A stretch of 64,000 bases of DNA from Maylandia zebra. Taxonomy: Eukaryota; Chordata; Actinopteri; Cichliformes; Cichlidae. A program made the translations under genes and the position numbers. Location of the stretch: contig NC_135172.1 in assembly GCF_041146795.1 (NCBI RefSeq), positions 14,653,623 to 14,717,622 of the forward strand. Reading direction: 5' to 3'. Positions 52,901 through 62,365 of this stretch are shown here, piece by piece. Numbering within the stretch: position 1 is the stretch's first letter; every line of letters starts with the position of its first letter. The notes below the pieces were generated by a model. The model was not told where the DNA came from and ran no database searches. It saw only the letters and a program-made list of their open reading frames with translations.

Positions 52901-54842
52901 AGTAAGCGGAGGATCAGTGATGTGTGTGGGCACGTGCTGTGGTTCATTTGTTGCTAGGTCGGTTTCTCCTGGGATTGGGCATGGCTCTGGTCCATCAGCT
53001 TCTTGGAGAGACTGACAGGAAGAGACTGGAATGTCTGTAGGTTGGGGATCATCTGAGATTTGCTCACCTGGTGACTGATGTGTGTTCAAACTAGAGGCTC
53101 GTCCGGTCTGAGATCTCCCTCTCCCCGTGCCTCTCTTCCTCTTCCGGCCTCGTGCTGGACGAGCAGACGTGGGAGAAAAACTAGAGTCCATCTGACAAGC
53201 TGAAATCTTACCAGAGTTCTGGCTGTGTTCAGCAGATGCACACACAGATGCAACAGCCTGTGATGGTTTGTTAGGGTCCCCAGATGCAGTTGTTAGAGAG
53301 AAGAAATCTGTCTGAGTGTGCGGCTGTGAAAGGTCGCTGCTCTGTGTGCTCCTGTTCTGTCCTTTGGCACGACCTCGACTCCTGCGATGTCGTCCCCTGC
53401 TCAGCTGGGACTCTATTACAGCCTGCATGTCAGGCTGGCTCTGTGAAAATGTCATCCGTCTTGTGGTTCGAACGTAGTATTCCACTGGGAAAAGTAGTCC
53501 CTCCACTAATGTACAGGAGTCCATAAGGCTCCCACTTTTTCCACCTCCAGTCAACTCATTCTTTTCCTCTTTTACTTCCACACTATAATCATGCCTTTTT
53601 TTACTTTCTGTTTTGTCCCCTACATTTTGTTCAGTGTCTTTACTAATGTTCTCTTCATTCCGTCCTCTACTATTTCCACCATCCTCTCCTCTCGCCCCTT
53701 CTTTTCTCGGTTTGTTTTGTGTGTCATCCTGCCCCTTGTTTTCAGTTTGTGTTGTGAGCAACAATGACTCAGGTTCTTTCTCCCCTTCACCTTTTTCCTC
53801 AGCATATTTTTCCTTTTGTTCTTGGGATCTAGGGATGTCTTTTCCCTGAATATCCCCTGATTCAGTATATCCATGTGTGCTCCAGTGTGTAAGCAGCAGA
53901 GAGGGAGACTCAGAATCTGTACCAGAAAAAAGCTCTTCACTTTCATTTATAGCATCTGCTTCATCTGATGTGAGTTTCTCCTCCTCTCCTGCTCTTTTGG
54001 CACTTTCCATCCCCTCACCCTGCTCCTGTCCCTTTTCATTGTTCTCTGTGCTCCTACTTTCCCAGCGTAGGCGGCTGCGTCGTGACCTGAGGCGCAGGGA
54101 AGAACCTGTTCTATAACCTGTAGGTTCAGCATGGCTGAGATCTGGCGTTTGCGGGCAAGCATCAGATGGAAGTGAGAACTTGATCACCTGGTTTCTCCTT
54201 GAGTTGTCAGATTCAGCTGGACCTGGCAAAAAATCAGATGATTTGTGAATTTCACTTTCTGCTTTTATTACAGGCCAAACACGCTGTGCCTCTGACAGTA
54301 ATAACAGTGTAGTCTCATCCATATGACAAAGCAAATGTCCCATGATCAAGTGTTACCTTCAGTGTGTCTCTGGCTCTGAGTTAAGCCCTGAGCTGTGTCA
54401 CCGCTGCGGTTCAGTATCAATGAAGAAGGATTGAGACGGAGATTTGATGCAGCCTCCGTGTCTCTTTGCTCCAGGTGGTTTTGTTCAGCGATCCTGCTCC
54501 TCACATGTTTCTGTACTGCCTCCAAGCGCTCGGCACGCTGTTTGCAGATGTATGCATATATATATATATATGAGACAAAAATGCTCTTTACATTTTTCTT
54601 TTTATAGCACAATGAAAGACACTCACCTGCAGTCTCTGGGCTGTCCTGAGATATTCCCTTTGTAATTCAGCCAACTTCCTACGAAGCTGAGAAAAGACAA
54701 CATTAATCTCAGAGGTCATGGCAGCATTTTATGTGGCTCAGGTGTGAGGACAAATGCAGGTTACCTTCTCCTTATCATCAGAATGCAGCGTAGATCTCAG
54801 CTGCTCCTCACAGTGCAGAATATCTCCCACAGTGGTCTCCAT
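46970..54842 (-). CDS. palb2: Partner and localizer of BRCA2 (PALB2), complete
   Basis: PALB2 bridges BRCA1 and BRCA2 and loads RAD51 during homologous recombination in the nucleus. Exons on the minus strand: 54842-54765, 54686-54627, 54537-54357, 54222-52789, 51315-50000, 49865-49713, 49393-49311, 48441-48295, 48149-48033, 47638-47551, 47460-47285, 47195-46970. Phases agree and give 1352 aa, longer than human (1186). An N-terminal coiled coil (about 9-60, with KLAELQREYLRTAQRLQRAE) is the BRCA1-binding part. The chromatin-association motif is clear near residue 347 (EGLLFPVEYYVRTTR). LPDDQFASLKLLKL near 625 matches the MRG15-binding region. The last about 330 residues form the WD40 propeller that holds BRCA2. 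Exons 4 and 5 carry the extra length as low-complexity Ser/Pro/Glu-rich sequence. Intron 7 holds a Tc1-like remnant. Confidence 0.95.
48524..49280 (-). mobile_element. Internally deleted Tc1-like transposon in palb2 intron 7
   Basis: The left side begins GTGATTCAGCAGCTTGTAGA and the right side ends near AGGGGTGTACTTAGTTTTTA, both typical of a fish Tc1-like family. The interior (48600-49140) matches the C-terminal half of its transposase on the minus strand. The N-terminal half is almost entirely deleted. It lies between palb2 exons 7 and 8 in the same orientation as the gene. Confidence 0.75.
51955..52030 (-). repeat. tRNA-like SINE head in palb2 intron 4
   Basis: On the minus strand, GCAGTGTAGTGGTTAGCACA followed by TTGCCTTACATGCAA and TTGGTTTAAGACTGG resembles the 5' three quarters of a tRNA-Val-like sequence. 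The B box is degraded and there is no closed acceptor stem, so it is a SINE fragment rather than a tRNA gene. The body may run down to about 51820. Confidence 0.4.
52370..52760. repeat. Old interspersed repeat in palb2 intron 4
   Basis: Short segments such as ATACCAGAGCCCAACAAATA and CAGCAAATATCTGATATTAC recall the two ends of a common fish repeat rich in ATATCGG/CCGATAT units. It is highly diverged and its class is not clear. Confidence 0.3.
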
Positions 54843-55270
54843 GCTGCTCTCTGGTCACAGCAACACACGACTAAGACTTAAATGTAGCCATGACACGGCT
54901 TCTATGGCGCTAGCACAGCTGGCAGACGTAACCTTTGCCATATAGATTTCCCTAAAACTTTAGCTCACTTGACAATAACGTGATTTTTCTTTAACTGAAA
55001 AACCCACACGAAACATAAACGTTAGCAGCCAACAGCCGAAGCTTACACCGCTATTGATAAACACCGATACTTTATTAAATGTGCAACTTGCCTTTTACTG
55101 TAGTTCATGCTATTTCATAAGGTGAGCTCTTCAGTGACTACACCGGGCTACAAGTTTGTTTTGACGGTCGATTTGGCAGCTATCGATTTAGTTCTAATTT
55201 CCCGCGACTCACATCGCCAGGCACGAGCAGTCGAGCGCCGATGAGTCGATCAGCGGTAGGTAAATGAACC
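54843..55270 (-). promoter_or_regulatory. palb2 5' UTR and promoter region
   Basis: This is upstream of the palb2 start. A CG-richer patch with CGATTTGGCAGCTATCGATT and CGAGCAGTCGAGCGCCGATG (about 55165-55250) fits a TATA-less promoter. In human this promoter also drives DCTN5 the other way. No dctn5 exon is visible to the right here. Confidence 0.4.
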
Positions 55271-55325
55271 CAAGCGTTGCTGCCGCCCCCTCGTGTCTGG
55301 CTGCAGTGTAGGTCATAAACTAAGG

Positions 55326-55440
55326 AGCTTGGAAAGAAAAGCGGCTGGACTTCTTTACGTTTCTTGAAGACGTTTCACCTCCAGGAGCTTCTTCAATTCT
55401 AACACCCGATGGTGGAGAGTCCCAGGTCATAAACCCCGCC
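55326..55440. repeat. Fish interspersed repeat fragment
   Basis: The stretch CTTTACGTTTCTTGAAGACG, TTTCACCTCCAGGAGCTTCT and TCAATTCTAACACCCGATGG matches a sequence seen again and again in fish genomes. I cannot place it in a repeat class with confidence. Confidence 0.4.
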
Positions 55441-55828
55441 GCCTGTTATCCCCAAAGATTCCTTTTAAAATTATTATTAGTCCTCATCACGCTGATTTGT
55501 CTTTAAGGGATAATCATTCTCATAAGTTTTATTTTTACTATTAAAATTGGGGTGCAGCATTTTGATGACAGCTTTGATTGTCAGCTGCAGAAATAAAGTT
55601 CTTTGACGGCATTAAATAAAACCTGGCGTAAAGTCAAAGTTCTGTATTTAAATGCTGATCTGAAAACTTTAATCAGGAATTCTTTTACAGTGCATTTTGC
55701 CATACAGAATAATATTTTAAAGATATCATTTCTACAGGACTGAATAGTCCTGTACATACATCCTGTACATACCATCAGTATGTAAAAGTCCAGAGTCTCT
55801 GTGCATTATCTGAGGATCATGTGAAATA

Positions 55829-57461
55829 GGGGAGAGCGGGGTAAGTTGTCACACTCTTCACACTGACTAACTTTTACTGAGCACCATACATCACAACGTA
55901 ATAAATGTTTCACCAAATGAAAGACGGAAGTCTCGGGCACATATGATGTATTGATTACATTTTCATATCTTATCTCATTACGGAGTTGTAGACTGTTGAA
56001 AGGAGAATGTGCACTTGTGACAATTTGCCCCATCGGCAGGTAAGTTGTCACACTAGATTATCTTAAAATATGAACACAAATACTTAATTATGATTATTGA
56101 TTTTAATTGTTAAATTCAAACCAAAACTGGAAATTTGAACAATTATGCCAAGAGAATTTGGAAAAAAACAATTATTTCAATCCAATACACATTTTAATCA
56201 AAACATTAAGTAGAAAGAAAACTTTAGTTTGAACTTTAAACTCAAATGTTCTCTGGCTTGCACATAAATCCATCATAACTGAATGGAATTCTGCAAATAA
56301 CTTGCTTTACTTAACATGTTTATACTCTGAACAAAACAGATGCCTTATTTCTGATTAATCAGACTCAACTTCATAGTCACAATTCTGGCACACATAAATT
56401 GCCTGGCCTGAGGTGCAAGCATCATGGGCCCATTTGTTGCATTTTACGCATTTTACCCAGGTCTCTTTTGGACGACTGTTTGAAAATGGCTCCACACAGA
56501 CAAGGCAGAAGCACTCTTCATCATCTGATGATGACTCTTGAATTATTTTTCTTCTTTTAGCTGCGTTGTTCTTCATAGGTCCAGATGTTTTCCCCCCTCG
56601 CGTCCCTCTCTTTTGAAACAGCTTTTTGCTAGATTCAGCCTTATTCTTTTCTTTTTCTAGTTGCTGCTTCACTGGCGTGTCGGTTAGAATTGCTGCTTTG
56701 CGTCGTTTTCTTCCTTTGCTGGATGGTTTTCGGCGGCCAGCTTTTGGATATGGCTGGATGTCCTCTGGAGTTGGTAGTCCGCTGTCAGTAATTGCAGTGC
56801 GGTAATTTATGTCAAAATCCTTTGCTGTACTTGTGATTGATTTGTTCTGCATCTTTACCTGCCTGACTGCCTTTAACATAATGTCAGGTGGTGTTCTTCT
56901 GTTCTTCTGATAATTTCGAACCATCTTACTTTCTTCCTTCCTTCCTTAATTCCTGCCTCTCCTTCCTTTCTTCAAAAACCTTATTACAAATACAAATGAA
57001 TTACAATATCACAATTTTTTGGAGCATTTATTTGTACTGGGGCAAGTTGTCACATGTGACGACTTGCCCCAAAGTTAATGAGACAACTTGCCCCAAACTG
57101 ACATTTATGCTAATTTTGGCTAAATGTCAGGGTTAGCTCAACATAGCACATCAGCTGAAGTATCAAAAGACACGTTAATGTCTCCTCTATTTTGTGTAAA
57201 ATAATAATCTGTAACATCTATACCTAACAAAGTTGTACTGAAGAAAATTTAAAGTGATTTATTTTTCCTTTTAGGTCAAAAAAATAAAAAAGATGTGCTC
57301 ACCTCAGATTAGAGCAGTCTTGACCACATGTGAACAGGAGGTTGACTATAGAAGAAGAAGTCACACAAAGTGGCTATTTCATTTTTGAGATAGAGCCTCT
57401 AGTGTTGGAGTTATGAACAGTGTGACAACTTACCCGTGTGACAACTTACCCCGCTCTCCCC
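55829..57461 (-). mobile_element. Pogo-type DNA transposon, internally deleted, intact ends
   Basis: A 1633-bp element with perfect 26-bp terminal inverted repeats (55829-55854 and 57436-57461, beginning GGGGAGAGCGGGGTAAGTTG) is flanked by TA on both sides (55827-55828 and 57462-57463), the target duplication of the Tc1/mariner superfamily. At least six more copies of a TGTGACAACTT(A/G)CCCC-like motif lie inside the ends, around 56017-56053, 57041-57094 and 57419-57434, and are likely transposase-binding sites. The only gene is the 189-aa frame at 56355-56924. It matches the two ends of a fish pogo transposase that carries a C-terminal PHD finger, without the DDE core. The perfect ends suggest a recent insertion. 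It probably depends on a full-length relative for movement. Confidence 0.9.
56355..56924 (-). CDS. Pogo-derived protein: partial HTH joined to PHD finger, no DDE core
   Basis: The uninterrupted 189-aa frame starts at ATG 56924. Residues 14-44 ([17 protein letters not shown], then [10 protein letters not shown]) match the first part of the psq-type helix-turn-helix of pogo transposases. Around residue 45 the sequence jumps to the C-terminal region ([30 protein letters not shown]). The whole central DNA-binding and DDE catalytic portion, several hundred residues in relatives, is absent. The C-terminus is a PHD finger with all C4HC3 ligands: Cys140, 143, 159, 162, His167, Cys170, 179, 182. A basic stretch (64-76) may be a nuclear signal. 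It cannot be an active transposase. It could be unexpressed, or act as a chromatin- or end-binding protein. Expression is unknown. Confidence 0.75.
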   Translation of the reverse strand: MVRNYQKNRRTPPDIMLKAVRQVKMQNKSITSTAKDFDINYRTAITDSGLPTPEDIQPYPKAGRRKPSSKGRKRRKAAILTDTPVKQQLEKEKNKAESSKKLFQKRGTRGGKTSGPMKNNAAKRRKIIQESSSDDEECFCLVCVEPFSNSRPKETWVKCVKCNKWAHDACTSGQAIYVCQNCDYEVESD

Positions 57462-57463
57462 TA

Positions 57464-60058
57464 CTTGTAACATTACACAAAGCAAAGGTCGCTGTTACAG
57501 TGTTCAAAAAGTGCTGTTTTTGTTCAACATCAGTGGGGGATCTATGGTGGACGCCTGAAGACGATTTCCCTCTGAGGAGGCTGCTGGTGAAGATGTTTCT
57601 GACATGATTTCTACCTCACTTGGTCAACAGAACATCTGGCACAGGATAGCGGTGAAGAAAGAGAGGGAGAAAGCGGCTCTAAACCTCTGGACCCAGGAAT
57701 CCAGGCCCAGCTTGGTCCTGATGATCTCCCTCATCCATTACCCCCCTCCAGGGTAATTATAGCTATTGATAACAAAGCAGATTCTGGGTCCTGCTGTAAA
57801 ATGAAAATAATAAATTATGCTTCTATGAAACCTTTGCTGTTGTGTTTATAAGTCGAACATTTTATTTAAAGTTTTCAGGCTCCAGAGCTCTCAATCTGCA
57901 ATGGATATAAAACTTTAAATCTTCAGTTTGATATCATTGTCAGTCTTATGCTAAAATCTCAAAAGACAACATTACATTTCCAGATTTAATTTTGATATTA
58001 TCAGCAACTCTGGGCCTCTGTGGAGACTCAAAAATATTGTCAAACATATTGACAATGAGAGCAACACAAGTGTGTAGCATCACTAACTAGCTCACAACAA
58101 GCCTACCACAGCGCCCGTGCTAACTGTTAAACTTACAAAATCACGTTTAGCTTATATCAGTAAAAATAAAATGCATCAAATTGCTGCCAAACTAATTTTT
58201 TTCAGCCTGCTGAAATTCTTTGAACGTCTTAAATTATTAGCAGTAAAAAAATTACCCAACTAGCAAGCTGCCTACAAAAAAATCCAAACGAGGCCAAAGT
58301 ATTTTAACTGGGCTAAAAATGCAAATAATGTAACAAAAACTTTGAATGACTTAAATAACTTAATAAATTAATAATTAATCAATATTTTTTTTATTTATTA
58401 ATTAAAAATCCTTAATGATAATAGGTGACACGAGGTGATTTTATTGCATAATCTTATTAAAATAGATTACTATTACAGTTTTATTAGTGGAAAGATAGAC
58501 GGGTTTTGTACAGAGCCGTGTTTTCTGAAGACTGCGAGAAGCAGCTAGCACAGTTTTGAAAGACATAATTTGCCATGTTTAATCCCAAAGATGTTTACTT
58601 TAATATACTGATGAGAAAAAGAAATCAAACAATGATGCAGTGGCTACAGATCAGGCTACAGACGTGATGGAGTTCTCTCTGAACAAATTAGAGTGTCTTG
58701 GACTGATGAGGATAAAACAATGAAGTAAAGCAATGCTATGTTGTCTTGTAAGCGTGAATCCTGCTCGTTTAGCAGTCTGCATAGGATAACATCCTTTAAA
58801 ATCTGCATCAATTAAACTGAACTGGGCTACAGTTTCTTTATATTCAGAAACATAACATCCTATAAAGGAGAACATAGATACACTATATTGTCAAAAGTAT
58901 TCACTCAGTGATCCAAATTCTTGAATTACTACATGCACATGCAAACATTTGTGAAAGAATGGCTCGCTCTCAGGAGCTCAGTGAATTCGAGCATGGTACC
59001 GTGACATGATGCCACCTGTGCAACAAATAAGGTTGTGAAATTTCCTCACTACTAAATATTCCACAGCCAACTCCTAGCGGTAGTATAACAAAGTGGAAGT
59101 GATTGGGAACCAAACCAAGACAGCCACGAAGTGGGAGGCCATGTAAAAGTGGATGCTGAGGAGTATAGTGTCCGGAGGTCGCCAGCTTTCTGCAGAGTGT
59201 GTAGACCTCCAAACTTCATGTGGCCTTCAGATCAGCTCAAGAGCAGTATGTAGAGAGCTTCATGGAAAGGGTTTCCATCCAAGCTTTACATTAACAGAAT
59301 GCAGAATGCAAAGCGTTGGATGCAGTGGTGAAAATGTGAGTTTGGACCGTATTTGTCTGACTGCACTGTGCCAAGTGTAAAGTTTGGTGGAGGGAGGATT
59401 ATGGTGTGGCTTTGTTTTTCAGGAGTTTGGCTCGGCACCTTAGTTCCAGTGAAATATACTCTTAATGCTTCCGCATACCAAGATATTTTGGATAATTTCA
59501 TGCTTCCAGCTGATTTTGGGAACTGTTCTAACATCTCTGAGCACTAGTGGAGAAAGCTTGGTCCGATAAGACATTGAAGTTGGGTGTAGAAAACCTTGAC
59601 TGGCCTCCTCATCCAACATCATTGTCTGACCTTAGAAATGTGCTTCTGGAAGAATGATCAAAATTCCCAGAAACACATTCCTAAGCCTCGTGGAAAGCCT
59701 CCCCAGAAGAGTTGAAGCTGTTATAACTTCAAAGAGTGGACTAGCATCATATTGAACACTATGGATTATGAATGTGATGTCACTTAATGTGATATGAATG
59801 CAAAGGAGGATAAGTGAATACTTTTGGGAGTATAGTGTATTTCTCTTCACTACAATGCAGACTGCATATCAACAGCGTGAAATGTGAAAAGTGACAAAAC
59901 TCGTTGAAAATGTTAATGTAAGATTAGATTTCTTATCGTCTTCTTTATTTGCGATTGATTTGCAACTTTGGGTTGTTCATATTAGCAAAATGCATTTTTT
60001 GCAAAAGCCCAAAAGTAGACACTCATAGTGTTTGTGTTATTATTCAGACTGTTGCACA
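57464..60058. other. Intergenic stretch between the pogo element and rdh8
   Basis: AT-rich, with a Tc1-like remnant (58879-59839). A 50-codon frame at 57604-57756 (plus) has an ordinary amino-acid mix but no relative I recognise. The rest shows nothing. The part next to 60058 should be the rdh8 3' UTR. Confidence 0.45.
58879..59839 (+). mobile_element. Internally deleted Tc1-like transposon with recognisable ends
   Basis: The inverted ends TACACTATATTGTCAAAAGT (left, from 58879) and the matching right end (to 59839, ACTTTTGGGAGTATAGTGTA) agree at most positions, with TA at the borders. The interior follows a well-known fish Tc1-like element. It contains AAGAATGGCTCGCTCTCAGG near the transposase start, GATGCCACCTGTGCAACAAA, and the late segment TTCTGGAAGAATGATCAAAA. 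About 0.6 kb of the expected 1.6 kb is missing and several frames are broken, so it is inactive. Confidence 0.88.
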
Positions 60059-62365
60059 CTAGTTTGGTGAAATTCTCCATTTCCTCACGAACCCAAAGGT
60101 GAGGCACTTCAGGACGGGCATGCCGACGTTCATCAAAGGACGCAGGGTAAAGAGCATGCAGTACAAGGCCTGGAGAGACAGGTGTCCAGTTTCATCGCCA
60201 TATTTCAGCGCTAAAATGGGTGAGTACAGCGGGTTGGTCAGATTGTGGAAATATGGATTGCTGGCTTCGATCATGCTCATTGTACGCTACAAAGAAAGAT
60301 AAGACAAATGGAAAGACACCATCTGCAGTCAGACTTAAAGGATTAATCCAAAAGGAGTCAGATGGATTAGACTGAGTGAGTCATAATGACACAGTTTATG
60401 AACTTACTTTGGCAATGTGATCAGGTGTTTGTCCCAGTATCTCAAATATATCCACAGCACCAGGGAGATAGAAATTCCTGAAGTAATTCACTGTGTCGGG
60501 ATCAACACCAGGCCACTCCTTCTCTTTCATGCCCTGAATCATCTTTAACTCAAATTCTGTGTGCACGGGGCCTGGCTCCAGCATTGATAATCTACGGAGA
60601 GAAAAACACACAACAAAGAAGTAAACCACATGGCTTAGTTAAATAGATTAAAATGAGCTTTCACTGTTTTAAACACAGGTTTGCTCGGATTTTTGACACA
60701 ACTGGATAGTTAAACTGTTTTGAATGAAAAAAGGAGGGAAAAAACCCCCAAACCAAAACATTCTTATGCTGTTCTGTTGGTTTTATCAGTTATTTGTTTA
60801 ATCCCCTTTTTCAGATTGAAATTCAACTAACAAATTTTTTGGACAGTGGATTGCCATGTAAGTTTTTTTTAGAGTAAGTCATCTAACATGCCTGTTGATC
60901 CCTGAAATGTTCCTTAGCTCGGCCATTACGTTGATATTTATTGTTTTTTGTGAAATGTCTCGAGGTTATTAGACGGATCCTCTTGGGACCATAAATGTTT
61001 GGACAAAATGTCACGATAATGTTGAATATTTGTTGAACATTTCAGTTTGCACCAAAGTAGTAGTGTACCAACCAAAACAGTAACATGAAGCAGTTATTTG
61101 TATATTTTTTTTTTACTTTTGCAGCTTATCCTACTTGATGCTGGAATTAGGGGGAGGCCTCTTTGATTGACAGGTATCCCAGCACAGGTACTTACAGCCT
61201 GCTAGACGGTCACTACTTCAGTGCATTAAACCGAACTTCTGCACCATGTGTGTGCTATTGGAGCCTTTTGAAGCTTTATTTAATGGATAATCTGAGTAAT
61301 ATTTTGATTTGCTGTTTGGTACAGGCCATCCAAGAAGTTTTTTTTTTGCAGCATTTTGTGGAGTCCAAAATCCCTGGATAATGTCACAGAGTCTACATCC
61401 ATCTTTTATACTCTCTACAGGCGGGCCTACCTTGACAGATTACTACACTGAAATGTAATGTTCCTAAATCAGTTCCACCCCATGCTTTGCCTTCAAAATG
61501 TCAACAGTGTGACGGTGAAAAAACTTTCAGCTTGAGGCTTCCCAAACTAATGGAAATTCAGTGACTAATGGGTAACCTCAAAGTTTGTTTGTTCATCTTT
61601 TATTCACAGCCACTGATTACTGTCTTTTTAACAGTCAGTTGTACTCACATGACATTAAAACTCAAAAGCTGCGCAGCCAGACCCTCGCAGAAGCCCTCAA
61701 GAGCAAACTTGGAAGCTGCGTATACCTCGTTAAACGCCACCCCTGTGAAAAACAAAGCGTACATGTAACCTCACAGATCGGCTGTTCACACATGTTTCTG
61801 AAGTCATACACATTAGTCTCTTCATATGTCCGCACTTCCATTAGCCTGCTGTCCACCCGCCTAACCGTCAAACTGAAGCTGACAGACGTGTTACTTCCCC
61901 CGCCACACCTCCTCTCCCTTCATACGTCTACGTCTGCTCACCTTGGAGTCCCATCACACTGCTGATCACTATGATGCGTCCCGCTCTCCTATTCTTCATG
62001 TCAGGCATCACCTCCTTGATCAGACGAACGAATCCATAGAAGTTGGTCTCAAAGACGTTGTTCATCTCGTCCATAGGGATGCTCTCCACTGGACCCACCA
62101 GGCCGATGCCTGCATTACTTACTGGTTTGGAGAAAAAGGATGAATTGAAGAAAAGGTGATATAGTATAGTATCAAAGTATAGTGATGCCTTCGTTGTACT
62201 CACTGAGGATGTCTATGTGTCGATCTTTGATGCTGTCGACACACTGTTTCACCGACTTGTCACTGCAGACGTCCAGTTCAGCCACAAAAACAGTTTTGCC
62301 GTACAAATCCCCAGCAGCTTTCACCAGATTATCTTTACGTTTCAGGTCACGCATCGTAGCTATTA
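60059..62365 (-). CDS. rdh8: RDH8-type retinol dehydrogenase, exons 2 to 6
   Basis: RDH8 is an NADPH-dependent short-chain dehydrogenase/reductase of photoreceptor outer segments that reduces all-trans-retinal to retinol in the visual cycle. Exons on the minus strand: 62365-62204, 62121-61942, 61742-61649, 60591-60408, 60286-60059. Phases agree and give about 282 residues. Visible marks are the ATMRDLKRK strand, DVCSD, the catalytic-site neighbour ISNAGIGL, the serine of ISSVMGLQG and the YAASK catalytic Tyr/Lys pair, followed by [11 protein letters not shown]. These distinguish RDH8 from the related HSD17B1 fairly well. The first exon, which should encode the nucleotide-binding TGCSSGIG motif, was not found up to the window's end. 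With it, the protein would be close to the usual 310-320 aa. The fish paralogue (a or b) cannot be told. Confidence 0.9.

Noticed and set aside
56355-56924. Host PHD-finger gene
   Set aside because: The frame sits exactly inside perfect transposon ends and its N-terminus is pogo transposase sequence. It belongs to the element, although later use by the host is not excluded.
54843-57800. dctn5 head-to-head with palb2
   Set aside because: Expected from human gene order, but no plus-strand exon resembling its N-terminus is present.
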